Below the pieces are notes generated by a model. That model was not told the origin of the DNA and ran no database searches. It worked only from the letters and a program-made list of their open reading frames with translations. 64,000 nucleotides of DNA from Puffinus mauretanicus (Eukaryota > Chordata > Aves > Procellariiformes > Procellariidae), in assembly GCA_023333565.1 (NCBI GenBank), contig JAJKFH010001164.1, positions 806,001 through 870,000 on the forward strand, in the 5' to 3' direction. This document shows positions 27,301 through 40,741 of the stretch, one piece after another. Position numbers and translations under genes: made by a program. How positions within the stretch are numbered: position 1 is the stretch's first letter; every line of letters starts with the position of its first letter.

Positions 27301-27325
27301 TATATATATTATTTTATATATATAT
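27301..27325. repeat. AT-rich microsatellite
   Basis: Two short TA runs separated by a few T bases (TATATATATT, then TATATATATAT). A simple repeat in the intron. Confidence 0.75.
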
Positions 27326-27591
27326 CAAGAGCACCTGTTCCATCACAGGCACACAAAAAAAGAGCAGGAGAGATTTTTCTATAGGCCATTTGTATCCAAA
27401 GATAAATACACAGGTCACAGGCTGTATACATTCAGAAGGGAAAATGGGCAGAACACTTCTTGCGTACCAAACAAAAATGTAAAACTAAGCTCAATTAAAA
27501 ATGTACCAAGGACATTGCAAGTCACTGCCTTCTTCATCTGTTCTCAGGATTTGGTATCTTTCTAAACAAACATGCTTTTACTTGATTTCAT

Positions 27592-27628
27592 ATTTCCTTT
27601 CTTTCCTTTTTTTTTTTTGAAAGGAAAT
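27592..27628. repeat. Inverted repeat around a poly-T tract
   Basis: ATTTCCTTTC at 27592-27601 is the exact reverse complement of GAAAGGAAAT at 27619-27628. The spacer is mostly a run of T. This could be a chance product of a pyrimidine/purine-rich simple sequence. Confidence 0.6.
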
Positions 27629-29624
27629 AAATGTAGGGATTTGGAGCTTTTAATATTATGGCTTTACTCAATAAATATATGAAAATATTCAAATAAATAT
27701 TAAGAAACAATTAGATGTTTCAACTTCACCTCTTCAAGGTGGTCACCATCAGCTCTTGTAGGGCGTTAGAATTTAGCCAGAAAAATGCTTTTCTCTTACG
27801 ACACACTGAGAAAACTAATTTTTACCGAGTATCACATTAATGTAATTGTAGCAATGGTGGGAGGATATGAACAGCTTCGGAAGATGGCATGCACCCTCTC
27901 TTTTTTTCAGAGAGACTTTGGGAATTTGGGGGCTTTTCTTGCTAGTTCCTGATCCATATTTTGTTATTGTAAAACTGGGTTGTCTGCAGTGGAAAAAGAT
28001 AATATTTTAATGAGTATTTTCTACACATTTCTCTTTACAGCATTAGTATACCCCAGGACAGGCTCATACTAGTGTGGATGTATGGGCTAGATAGCCACTA
28101 CTCTCAGACAAAAGCCAAGAGCAGATACTTTAGAGGAAGATTAAAACTAAGGACTTCTGGCATCCAGGCCAGAACGTTCACTGTGGATGTTCTAAAATTA
28201 AATGCTAACAAGGAAAGTTTATTCCTAAACCCTTTATCTACACATTGAACAAAGAGGCTTAACAATCAATTACATGGCAAGAGCTCTTCCTTGGTCTCCT
28301 AAGCTTGGAGATGCATTTAACATTAGGACCCAATCCAACTTCTGCAAAACCAGTGGAGGAGGATCAAGACTTGATGTAGACAAAAAAGTAATATATAAGT
28401 CCTCTTAGCGATGCTTTCCTCAGATATAACTCATCAAATGTCCAGTTAATAAGGCAAATAATTGTAATTGCTAAATTATATTAAAACTACTCCTTTGTGC
28501 AGTTTCCTGGCCTATAAAGAGCTTTAATAAACAAAAAAGTTACAGACCAAATTAAGTAATTGAGCTAAACACTCAGAGTGGCAAGAGGAAAAGACATCTA
28601 CCCATATCATCAAATGGCATGAAACTCAGATCCAGCTTTGAATTCCTTCCCCATGGGAAGAATCAGCATCTCACACTGTACTTATAAAATATAATACTGT
28701 ACAAGAGTGTCCTGCCTCCTTTCCAGGTTGTCTTTAGGACACATGAACTCCAGGGAATCATGGGTGGAATGTATAAGAGATCTTATTGCAGCTGCTTGTA
28801 CTGCACCTGTTCAAGGGATAAATAAAGCAGCTAAGTTCTAGTTTTGGTTTCATTCGCTGCCAGTCCCTTGATGTGCAAAGAAATGATATACCACCTCCTC
28901 ATCTTGTCAATCATACTGCAAATATGTCTTCAGTATTGTGGAAGTGATGATCACTGTTTTTTTCTGTTGCCAGGAATGTTCCCACAAGCTGGGATATCCT
29001 CTATGACAAGTCATACACACTGGGCAAAACCAATGGCTCTTCACTTCATATTCATCCAGCCAGCAAGCAACCCTGTTCATGTAAATTATCAATCCCTAGA
29101 CCTCTTCCCATTCTTACTAGGAAAGGAATTAGAATTGAAACTGATCTGAAATTAAAACTGAATTAACTCACAAATTCTCTAGAGCTTACAAAAGGTTTAT
29201 TCTACTTCGTTTTTTCCCCCCACTTTATTCACCTTGGACTCCCAAAGCTAGAAACATGTTATCATATTGTATAAAAGAAGAAATACTAGATCTGTGTAAG
29301 CTGAAGATCCAGATCTTTTTGATGTGAGTCATTGGGGTCTTTCCATTGGCATTTAGGACACACATGCACATCTTCACAGGGCACATTTTCCACAAGAGCT
29401 TGTTGTTGCTGTTACTCTGCAGGGCAGATTTTTTTTTTTAAAACTCGTTCGCTCACTTGCCTATTTCTTTATATTTCTTTAGATCACCTATAGAATGTTT
29501 TCTAGAAATTCAATAAAGTAAATAATGTTAGCCTTAGAAAATACAACATGGGCTTAGAAAAGATGCACATATTCCAATGTTTTGCCATGAAGAACTTGTG
29601 GAAATGTTCACAACCACTATCTGC

Positions 29625-29643
29625 TTTTTTTTTTTTTTTTTTT
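29625..29643. repeat. Poly-T tract (19 T)
   Basis: The longest homopolymer I noticed in the window. Read on the minus strand it is A19, but no retroposed body or target-site duplication is visible beside it. Confidence 0.8.
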
Positions 29644-32600
29644 AAAGAAGATTAATGTGTCCTACTATCTCTGTTCAGCATATTTTCTTCAGAGAAAAAG
29701 TTGGAGATTACAGTCTAAAATGACATTTTTCGGGTGAGGAAGCAAAGCTCTGCAGAAACTTAAGCACAGAAATGTAGGAAAAGGGAATTGCTGATGAGCA
29801 GGACAAAAACATCATTTTGTGGGCCACAGGATGTGTGGTTGTAAAGGAAGGAAAGTCTATTCCAGGAATTCTCGGTGGAGATATACTCTATTCTCAACAC
29901 AGAAATTATATTGATATTAGTTGCAGCTTGGGTTCCCCAACATGGGGTAAAGATTACTATTTAATACAGCAATGCATGTAATCAGAGAAATAGGAAAGCC
30001 CACAACTACATACAGAGCAGCTGTGAACCTCCATAAAGTACCCTGTTTAGGCATCTCCTTCCTGCACCCTTACATCCTGCATATTCTTTCTCTTTCCCTT
30101 CACTGTTCTTTAAGAAATTATAACACCTTGTGGAAGGGTCTGTAACTTTCACTTTCAAATTCAGCCTTCATCTCTTTACTTCTCCACTCACAGTGCACTT
30201 AATCTGAACATCATTGAAAGCTGGGAGCAAAGAAAGGATGGCAGTTTCCAAGGAGGAAGAATGCGTGGGGTAGAGCAAAGAAAGACAGGCAGAGGAGAAA
30301 GCCCACATCAGCATCCCAGGAGTATGGAAGAAGACAGCAGAGTACCATCCCATATAGAGCAAGGATGAATGCTAAGAGCCAAAGTTAAGGGTATCCCACA
30401 TGACCACAGCAATATCAGCACTTGTCCTTGCAGCCAACTGCTACAACTAAGGCATACAGTTCTCAAGTGTGGGATAGTTCCTCCCTCAAAAGAGAAGATA
30501 GTTTTGCTATGCCTCAGGGATGAAACAGCCAAACAATTCTGGCACCCTAATAAGCTCTTTCCATCAGGGGCTTACTTCCAACAGCCTGCTACCCACAACT
30601 CCGAACACTCATCCTGAACTATTGACAACTATATGCCAACACAGCACATATTTTAATTTTAGAAATATTACACTGAAAAGAAGCAGTATCAAGCAGTAGG
30701 CAATTAAACTGTTCAAATAGGTTTGGTTTGTTGTTGTTCAAACAAGCCCTGACACTTACAGACTTTTGACCACTTCTTGTCATCAAGAAAGCAAAGCAGA
30801 CACGTAATAGATTCTCATCCGCCCCACCCTATACAATTGGCAAAAGGATTTAATCTTGAATAATTTGTTAGATAATTTAAGTAAATAAGTGAGACAAGAA
30901 TCTTCCAGACAGGAAAGCAATTTTGACAGTAGGCCAGGAGGGTACTTGTGTTTTGCAACTCCTGTCAAAAAATTAGCAGAAAGACTATCCATTTATCTCC
31001 TAGAGTAGTTAATCTTAACCAACTTTGATGAAAGAGAACATCTTGTTTTGGCTGCCTATTTCTCTCAAGGGCAGTACCAACTGCCCTTGGCCATTTTTGA
31101 ACCAGCTATGACTGGGTAAGGAGAGAATGCTGACATTCTCAAATAGAACAGGATGGTCCCAGTGACCCCCAGGATCAAGAAAAGGCAGCCCAAATTCACC
31201 CTAATACCAGAGCATTCTGATTTGGCACTATGTACCAGAATCTGGGGTTACATGTAGTATTTTTGGAGTTTTGGATACCATGTTCCATTCCAGAAGCTTG
31301 AGGTAAATGTAGCATTCATTCCAATTCAAAATAGCTTCCTAAGTTACAGGATACTTTAAATATAGCAAGAGAATCCCACAGAGGCTTCTGAAAAGTGTGC
31401 ACGGCACCCTAACCAGGTATAATAAGGACTACAATGCCTTACAGTTATTTTTTTTCATGCCACAAAGTCTAGCTGTCACTAATGCTGGCTTTAAACTGAA
31501 GAGCCATAAATTGTTTAAAGTAAGTGTGTGCCCTTAAGCCTGTTACCTTTAATGAGAATACGGGTTTATGTGTGTTAACAAGTATGGCTAACCAAGCGAG
31601 GGAGTCAAAATAGCCCAGCAGCTGGAATTCGGACTCTTAGCAAGGGAAAGGAGGGGATATGGTGCAAGCATATGAAAGGCTGAGTTCCTCCTAATCCTCA
31701 GCTGCCATTGCTACAAATCAAGTGTATTTGGAAGGATTTTGGGGAAAGGTTAAAACCTATTTATGCACAGTGTCCAGGCACTGAACACCTGTGGCATAGA
31801 TGATCACCACAGCAGCTACGCATGTGGGAGGTGCAGAAAGTAACTCTACACTTGCCAGGGGATTTGCACGCCTTTAAGACATTTGACCCATTACATCTTC
31901 CTAAAAGAAGAGCAAGATCTCATTGACTTTCTGGAAAAATGGCTGCTAGCCACTGCTAACAAAAAGAAGAGTCACCTTGTATGAAGCACGTTCAAGATGT
32001 CATCTGGAGCCATTTGTAAGCTGGAAACTAATTATTTTCAGGGTACCTAATTCCAAAAAACACAGAGTGCTGATACTCAAAGTCAGTGGGTAGAAAAAAT
32101 AAGTTCTTTCTTCCCCCTACAAATAAGAGCTGGATGGTCTCAGAAGAACACAGAAACAGCTTCACATCTCAGGGGAAAAAAATACTCTTCATGGTCCTGA
32201 AAATGAAAGTTTTTAGGACTGTTCCAAAGGATACCCAACAGTAGGGCTGGACTAAGCTTCAGGGCCAGCTTCAGGCTGATGGCTCATATGATCAAGGTTT
32301 TATTTCACTTAGGCCATTAAGTTATAATAGCAGCTAAGTAAAATACATCTTTTTTTTCTCATCTATGCAGCACATTGACAGGTGATACCTGTTTGCTTTT
32401 AAATATATGATATTATGCAAATTATGGGTCAACACAATGTGACTAACAGCACACTTTTTAACATCCTTGTCCTCACTCTGTACTGGCAAGAACAAAATTC
32501 TTTATGAAGTGCCATTTATTAAGTATCATAACATACTTTTATCAAATTAGGATTTAAAAACTTAGACAATTGTAACAAAAAGCCTATTCTGAGATTTTGC

Positions 32601-32848
32601 TCTCAGGTAACCTTTTTATTAAGGCTTTAATTACACTAGTACAGAAGAAACGGCCCTTTAACATGCTGTATAAGCCATCCTTTTTCAATTAGCATTATTC
32701 ATTTCAAAGCATACCATAGCTGACACTGCCAGACACTGTTTTATCTTTCCTCAAGGCTTGCAAGTATTGATTTTTACCATGTTCAGCAAAAATTTTCCTC
32801 CTTCCTCTCCTCTTCCTTATAATCTTTCAATGGGGATTAGTAACTTAC

Positions 32849-32873
32849 CTGCACATTGAGCATCGAGCTCTTC
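32849..32873 (-). other. LDB3: Candidate 25-nt microexon inside LDB3 (cryptic, poison or alternative-start exon)
   Basis: On the minus strand a long pyrimidine-rich tract ends in TTTTGTTGCAG. It is followed by 25 nt and then a consensus donor CAG|GTAAGT. Inserted between the two PDZ coding exons, which join in phase 0, the 25 nt would shift the frame. The PDZ exon would then read into a TGA 22 codons after the microexon/PDZ-exon boundary codon, so a transcript carrying it would be a good nonsense-mediated decay target. The microexon also contains an ATG. From that ATG the frame is M-L-N-V-Q running straight into the native ITPGSK frame, so a transcript that skips the usual ATG exon could start here and make a PDZ-truncated protein. 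An ACTAAT motif (32836-32841), the core recognised by QKI, lies just inside the downstream intron. There is no expression evidence; this is inferred from splice signals only. Confidence 0.4.
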
Positions 32874-35800
32874 CTGCAACAAAACCCAGTGAAAAAAGAA
32901 AAGCATATCTTGTATTATATTGGACACTATTTAAGTTATATTATGCATTAAAATGTGGCATCTCAGGTACCTATGTGCAGAAACTTCTAGTTACACACAA
33001 AACAAATCAACTATATCAAATTGTGTTCTCAGCTAGCTCCAGTCCATTATGAATTCTAGATTATAAAGAAGATCATTGCATTTTGTACACCATTTTGATA
33101 CTTTCAGAGTGCTACTGAAGGTTTGTTTGGGTTTTTTTTTTAAATACGCACATTTTCTAGACTTATAAAATAACATACTCTTTATGCTACTAATTAGACA
33201 ACAAGAGTTACCAGATGGGAATTGCTGTTGCTAGTATAGAAAGTTAGTGTTAACATATTTGCAGAGCTATTTCCCTCTTTGTGTTCCACTTGCTGGAGAA
33301 CATTTTGCAATAATGTATTCTGAACAGAGCTAATGACAGGGTTATTTGCTGTGTTATGAAGACAGCCATTTACTGAGTTCAGACATCAGACACTAATAAA
33401 AAGTTCTACCTGAAAAAAGCTTATTGTGCATTTTAATTATAAAGCACTAACAGTTCAGCAGCTTTAATTTCATAATTTAATAGTTACATCCTGCTGTATT
33501 TACTAGTTCTAAAGGATCTGCAAAATTATTAACTTCAATAATAATTAAGTAAATCTGAGGACTTCCTGAAATACTACATCAACTATATTCTCAACTAAAT
33601 AAACTCCAGGTCAAAGGCTGAATAGTTTGTCAGACCAGAATATCCAGTTGCCAGGGAATACTGTTAAAAGTTAAAACAAGAAAAAAATTAACTTAACTCA
33701 TTTGAGTTGTGGACCTGTTTCTTTAGGTTAAGAAACCTTCTTCTCCTCCTCCATAAAAACACAGTAACTATGGTTATCCCCACTTGTGAACTTTTCAGTT
33801 TCTCACAGTTAACACTATGCCTCCTGTTCAAGGGAAGGGTTATGTTCCCTTCCCTTTTGCAAGAAAGAAAGCGAAGTCACTATGGAGTGTTTTTTTGGCA
33901 TGAGTAGTAAAGCCAGCACCAAGAAATACTGACAGTATAACTGAGTTGGTAATTGCATAGATGCCATTCAGCCCAATTATTTCATACACTGAGCTCTTTT
34001 CACAGATAATGCCACATAAGCATTAATGATTCAGATACAATCACACCCCAAAGAAAAAAGCTGCATTTAGCAGGTGAAATAAAGAAGGGCTTCAAACCCA
34101 CTGGTTATGTATTATGTGTCAGAATAGTCAGAGCAGCAGGTTTGATGATGTGACATCATTTAAGCCAGTACTTCAGCTATTACAGTCCATTATTCGTAAT
34201 AATCTGGTCTATATTCTAACAGGGCTAAATGTTTCTCCCGAAATTCAAATTGAGAAACAGAACCTTAAATAGAGCTATGCATGATGCCTGCACAGACACT
34301 GTGCAGAGTACAAAATACTCCTTATATACCTCTGGCCTTCAGCAGTGAGCTTGGTATTTAGTGATTACTTTAATCACACAAACAGATAAGAGGGGCTGCC
34401 TTTCAGTTCCAAGCACATACTTGATTTAAAGGAGAAATAATTTGACCAAGAGCTGTAGTTAACTCTGTATCCTTTGTGAAAGTTATTTGGTCGAATACAG
34501 TACATACATTCAAATCGCATTGCATTATGATGCTAAGATTTAAATAAAAATAATAATAAAAGGACTCTTCCCCCAAAAATCCTGACTTTAAAAATAAAAC
34601 AACAAGCTGAATGGATTTTTCAGAATGTTTTCTGCAAGGAAAGAAAACAAAAGCTTCTTATATAATGATTGTTTAACCAGAAAGGAAAAAATAGTACATC
34701 TTGTGCTGGAACTGCTTTGTATTACAAAAATCAGGTATTTGTTGAAATCAGACCTTCTCTTAAAGTGTTAGTGGCTTAGGTGAAACATCCATTGGGATTA
34801 CTCCTCAGACCTGATACGGTATTTTTGATCAAGACAAAGAATGTTGTCTACCTCAGAATAACTAATGCCTTACCTCTTAGACCACCTGCACAGCCAAATT
34901 TAAACCTGTTCTGCTTTATTCAGAGCAGAGACTTGAATTGAGTCCCCAGTATCCAGGGATGTTCTGATTCCCAGGCCCCAGAATCCATCTCTTTCTCTGG
35001 CCCAATAAATATTATTTAAAAAGAATGCAACTAGAGAATTTGCTCCCTCCCTCCTTGTCCAACATACACATGCCACTCATGTTTGATGAGAGATGCAACC
35101 ATATTATACAAATGCCCTATATACTGAACTGTTATTTATAGTGTAGATGCTGACTACTGGAACATCTCAAATAAACAATACCAAATCAGGAGGTTTAGGA
35201 GTTACTTGTAAGGTTCAGGGTCATAGAAATGCAATGATTTCTGATAACTGTGGCTGTAAACATACCGGAATTGGCTTGCAAATTAGTTTGAAAGCAAAGA
35301 TACCATCTAAAGTAACTAGCATTCTCTCATGATAGTGACACATCCATATGTATAACAAATGGCTGCACATAATAAAATTCAGAATGCTATAACTTTGAAC
35401 GGGGTGACCCTGTTGCTCAAGAAGTGACCTACAAATTAAGCAGATTATCCCAAAGCAATGCTGATGCACACAGAACAGTTGTTTTATCAACAACATATAG
35501 GAAAGTTTTGGAATATTCTTAAAAGTTGGCCCGGAAGTATTTCATTTTCCTCTCACAAGGAACTATTTTGAGTTAAATTGTAGAAGACGAAGAATGTGAA
35601 ACCACCCATGCATAAGAAATTACTACAGCTTATCTAGACGTAAGATGGTCATTACATTAAATGGCTCACTCCCCCTTTCAGAAGTTGACTCAGTGTCATT
35701 TGAGTTTTGGGGGAAAAAGGAAACATCTCTACTGAATAGTAGTTGAAAAGGAAGGCTTTTAGAGGACATGAGACTTACCTGTGTAGTTTTGTAGAATATC

Positions 35801-37379
35801 AACTATTATAAATACTAATTTATGGCTTTTAGTATTGTGAAGGACTTCACATTTGGAGATGAAACAAAACCTCTCAAAATTGCAGTTGTAGCTATAGGAC
35901 AACTACTCAGCAGTTCGATTCACCAGAGATGGATGCTTAACAGGTGATGTGGAACCAGCATTTCAAGGGAACTTCTTAAATTTCTTCAGTTCAGTCAATA
36001 CAGGTACTCTTTTGATTACAATTTATGTACAGCACCACATGGCCATCCAAATGACAGTTGCAGAATGCATAGTGCCTGACCCAGATAATCTGAGTTTCCC
36101 CTGCCTTCAAGAATAGAAGAAAAAAGCTAAGACAGACTCCCTTCACCCATCACTTGCCTGTTGTAAGGCACTGATACCCCACATGCAATAAGGCCAACAG
36201 GAAATGAATACTCTCACTTAGCTCCTCTAAAGGAAACACAGTCACAGCAAGAGGTTGACGTAAGTATGCTGGGGAGTGGAGGAGAGACAGGAAGTAATCA
36301 GGAAAAGAGGCTGGTAAAAGGAAAGAACCCAACAAATGTGAGAAAAGCCTTCCTGCTCCTCCAGAGACATGGACTGAGAAATGCTAGAATAGGTGGGGTT
36401 TTTTACCTCCAAAGAGCTGTCTCAGGCTGCTTGTATCAGAATAAGTATACAGATCAAGCTAATTTCATTTTTTTCCTATTAGTGTTTGCCATTTCCCCTC
36501 ACTGCGCTTATGTCATCACCAGATTTCAACTTCTTCCTCACTTAATAGAATACAGCCAAAATAGTTCTCTAACACTTTTGTTTTGTTTAAACACTGTCTC
36601 CTTCAGCTTCAGGATCTGGCTTTTGATTTGGAACACAGGAAACATTAAAAAAACCCTCTATTAGGAAATACAAAACTGTATGGATTATCACAGAGTGAAT
36701 ATACCAGTCGTGAGTTACTGCACTGTTCTGGATAATATTACTGCCATGTCTGATGATGATAATTTTTGCATACCTTTCAGCTCTTTGCATCACCTGCAAG
36801 CCAGTCTGTCTCACTAGTAAAGCTTGCTGTTCAGCAATAATCATTCACATATATATGAAGAGGCTCTGCTATTGCGTCCATCCACGAACAATCGTACCAT
36901 CCTGGGTAACATGGCAACACAGCACTTAGATAATTAACTATGCCTAAAAGCCTTCTTACAGAGTATTAGGTCTATAAAATTAATGAATTCTACTTGCTTC
37001 CAGACAGTTCATGCAAGCACTAGGAGAAAATAACCTGCTTTGCTGCCTGTATCAATTTGGAAAGACCAGATTTATGCGTATGATCACGCCACTAGTGACA
37101 GCTCTTAGCATTGCCAACAACCTGCAAGTCTCATTCATTTCAGTAGGACTGACAGATGCTCAGCTTTACTAAGAGTCTGTCAATAGTGTTTTCCTACCTC
37201 TGCTACCTGCCCATGAGATCTCATGACAGAATTTGTTCTAGAGGGTAGGATGGTCTGCAGGGTGGGGACTGGAAAAATATTTTTTAAATCTTCCCAGATT
37301 ATTTTCTAATGCCATTGTTAAAGGAGTGTGAAAGCTGCAGAGTGACCTTAACTCTTCTCCACTTGTTTTTGTCTCCTCT

Positions 37380-37550
37380 TTTCCTGTCCCCACCCTGCTA
37401 TGTTAGTCAGGCACTTATTTTTAGATAAAGAACAGATAAGCAGAACAATCCATTTGAGGGGAACACATCTTCACCTGTCACCCAGCTGACTGACTGTGAC
37501 TCCTGTGTCACATGCTGTTGACTATTCAGCAGTGAGCTGATCACCTGGAC
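37380..37550. promoter_or_regulatory. Candidate striated-muscle enhancer: CACCC, MEF2, two GATA and five E-box motifs
   Basis: Within about 170 bp of LDB3 intronic sequence there is a CACCC-type box (about 37390), a MEF2 consensus TTATTTTTAG (37415-37424) and AGATAA at 37423-37428 and 37434-37439. E-boxes are at 37451 (CATTTG), 37472 (CACCTG), 37483 (CAGCTG), 37509 (CACATG) and 37542 (CACCTG). Three of them are of the CASCTG type preferred by myogenic bHLH factors. LDB3 is a heart and skeletal muscle gene, and MEF2, GATA4 and E-box factors co-operate in such enhancers. The cluster lies about 3.2 kb into the intron after the ATG exon. Motifs are seen directly; enhancer activity is inferred. 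Confidence 0.4.
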
Positions 37551-38410
37551 CTACCTGAAGGGAAGAAAATACAATGTCTCAGCATTTTAGAGAGTCCTTT
37601 AAAACAGAACTGTTGTGCCAAGCAGCTCTGAGTAATTCCCTTCCTTGCACATTGTTTTGAGAGCATTTTCCTGAACAGAAGCATTAGCAATGCCACAATC
37701 TTGTATTGTGCTTTTGTCAGTAGGCTTCAAAGACCTTCAGGTTTTCTCCCCTGCTTCTCAGGTGGAGAAGTGCAAGCTCAGTGGGAATGGTAGGGGCTGG
37801 CTGACAGAGTGCAGGTCAACAGACAGCTAAGCCACAGCTCTAGTTCCTAATTCCATGGTGCCCACTTTATGTCTACCTGTGGGCTGGCTTCATACTGGCA
37901 CAACACTAGCTTCCCCTTTCAGGAAGGTCCTTGGAAACATGCAGGCATAAGACTACAGATGGGTGTGGTAGACCATCGCAGTCATCTTTCTCGGGAGCTC
38001 AGAGGCAACTCTCTCACAGCATGACTTGCAGCATGACAGAAAAGCACAGAGCCTCCACGGAAAAGGATGAATCTTTTTGTTCTCTGTGGCCCACCCACAG
38101 ACGGTCTTATTGCTTGGGGGCAATTAGAGTATAATGAGCACATCCGCGTGTAAACCCTATCTGCCTGCACAGAGGAATACTATGCATATGTAGGCAAAAG
38201 GGCCATGGCACATCTGGTATTAAAAGCAATTATAAGACCCTTTAAGTTGAAGTGTTTGGGGTTTAGGACTCATCTGGCACATAGAAAGTCTAATCCCATC
38301 TCAGGGTAGCTGTGGATCAAAACCATTCCATAGATAAGTGTACGGCATCCACCGGCACCATTGAGAGCTGTGTGCCCTTCCCAAGAAGGGGATTCTCCTC
38401 ACAGTTATCT

Positions 38411-38433
38411 TCCCTCCCCCACTCCCCCCCCCC
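38411..38433 (-). repeat. C-rich tract with G-quadruplex potential on the minus strand
   Basis: Runs of 3, 5 and 10 C on the plus strand are separated by one or two bases. The minus strand, which is the LDB3 sense strand, therefore carries a G-rich run that could form a G-quadruplex in the intronic RNA. The C10 run is also a likely site of length variation. Confidence 0.5.
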
Positions 38434-40741
38434 GAATATCTTGAGAATGTAAGTACAGCTTTCCTTTTCCCCCATGGTAAGATTGCAATTATGGCTAAAT
38501 TCACAGCTCAACTCACTTATGACTGCAAATTGCTGATAGGGGAATATCTGATCTGTTTGGTGATATATTTATGTGAAAGATGCTAAAGAAAAAAAATAGA
38601 TTAAGAATATTATCATCAAAAGCCATGTATTACACTGTGTTCCAATTAAAAAATATCACAACCAGCAGGCATTCCTACTCCAGCTCCCCCTGAAAGAGGC
38701 TATGTTCATTTCTGCATGCCTGCTTTTCCCCTCTAAGGCAGGCTACAAAATCCAATCCCATCCCAAAGCAATGCTCCCAGCTAAAAACTGGGCCTCACTG
38801 GGAAAGAGTTCAAAACATTTAACAGTGCTTTCTGACACTTCTACTGCTGGAAATGCAGCCAGCTGTGTGAAGAGGTAATTCCTTCACACCTCTGGGAATC
38901 CAGCCATTGCAGATTCGCTCCTGCCCATCATATGCTCTCAAAAGCCCCAAGAGAATCATATAGCCTTTGGCCATATTGAGTATACTTTAAGAGATTATAA
39001 TCTGAGACAATGGGTTCTTTGTGAAACAACTGGTTTTTCATTTCTGATTGTGTCATATACAGTGCAAGTGCCACAACCCCAGTCCTTGACTGACAGCCTC
39101 TAGGAATGACTGAATTACTTATAAAAAAATAATCAACACCATACAGCGCAGGCTGCAAAGCGTCATGAAAATGCCTACAGAAATGTGTTGGCACATCTCT
39201 GTACTGACCTTGGGTGGGATAAGGAAAGAAATACCAAAACTATTTACCATGGTGAAATTAGTATAAGTTTATGAAGCGAGTTTATTTTTGTGGGCAGGGT
39301 TTTTTTTGATTGTTTTTTGCTCGTTTGTTTTTATTAACACTGACAGAACAGCCTTCTTTGCAACTATTATACGGCTTCTGCAAAAGCGGTTATGAAAAGT
39401 TCCTCTCATCTCATAGGACTTAGTATTAGCTAAATGCGGCTCTATCTTCAGAGAAAGGAATATTGTGCATAAGAATAAGGGAGATCAAATAATACAGAGC
39501 TTTACAGTATGAATATGAAATAGTATAATTAAGATTTCAGCTCACTGATGACTTTGAATCATGATTGTTGCAGGGCTATCAATTTGGTATGCACAACTTA
39601 ACACTATTTTTTCACTGTGAAAAAAAACAGTTTTCAAAGTAGCGTAGGTGGCTTTTTTTGCAGTGGAGCAGACCTTTTATTTGCGTGGGGTTTTTTTTTT
39701 TTTTGTCTGATTAAATCATTGTGGTATTCCTTTTAAACACTGTTACATAAGTAACCTCTCTTGTCATTGCACTGCAAAATAAGCCTTCTGCAGGTGATTA
39801 GTGGAAGAACCAAGATTCTCTAAAAAGATCTGAATATTCTGGAACAGATTTGAGACTGTCAAAGAAAAAAGAAAAAAAAAAAAAGAAGGAGGGAGCTGCA
39901 AGAGGTAGTAGAAAGCAGAGTTCCCAAACTAGAAGTTACACAGAACTATCTAGTTTGATAAGAGACAGGTAGGTAAAGGAAACGCTTACAAATTTCCTGA
40001 AACCCATCCAATGTTAAAAACTTTTAAGAAACTGAGCTAGTTCAGGTAATAAGAGCACTCCACTGCAACACTTAAAAATATTGCTCTTGGGGAAAAAAAC
40101 GCAAAAAGATGGCTAGGAAATAAATGGACTAATCTGTAATCAACAGATACACCAGGTAATTAATTATTAAATCACATGCTGTTTGTCAGCTGCAAGTGGA
40201 AGGCTTCTGCATAATTTAGGACCTATTTTAAGCAATATTTAGTCTTCTGCTCGACATGTCTAATTTTCATCCAATTATTGCTCCCCCCCAAAAGAGGGGA
40301 CATGTATCCCTATCTTTGTCCAGTATTAACACCTAGACTTCACAAATTTACAAGCAGTTACATGTTTGTTTTCTACAAATATAATTTTATATTCCCATTC
40401 ATAGTTGTTATACTCCCTTCCCCCCAAATAGACAGCACCAGTGAGGCCCCTATCAGCAGAAAAAGAGACAACACTGTACAAAATAGAACTGGAAGCTTAT
40501 TTAAAAGAGACAGTATTGTCACTCTTAAAAATATGCTAACCAGAACTGTCTTCCTGAGGCACCATCAATGCCAGGTTGTACCTTGAACTGGTATATTTAA
40601 AGTCCACATTATATTCTCTTTATTCAGACCTAGCTGCAAAGATCCTCTATTTTGCTAGGCCAGGTCAGAGCGTACATATGACTAGTTCACTGCTATTTTC
40701 CAACCTAAACAACCTCAATGAAGGTTTTTTTGCTCACTTAC

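Larger units (their letters stand above)
7486..40741 (-). other. LDB3: LDB3 giant intron between the two PDZ coding exons (about 33 kb)
   Basis: The interval is bounded by the donor GTAAGT after the ATG exon and by the acceptor before the ITPGSK exon. No further protein-coding exon was recognised inside it. Open frames of 60-132 codons occur on both strands but have low-complexity, hydrophobic or cysteine-rich compositions typical of chance in AT-rich DNA. Items of note are a 25-nt microexon candidate (32849-32873), a muscle-enhancer-like cluster (37380-37550), perfect palindromes at 9065-9088 and 15034-15065, and several homopolymer tracts. Confidence 0.9.

Noticed and set aside
35910..35930. 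GTTCGATTC, resembling a tRNA T-arm
   Set aside because: There is no A-box, anticodon stem or acceptor stem pairing in the correct spacing upstream.
36266..36664. 132-codon plus-strand open frame
   Set aside because: It is antisense to LDB3, its composition drifts from basic to hydrophobic low complexity, and it has no recognised family.
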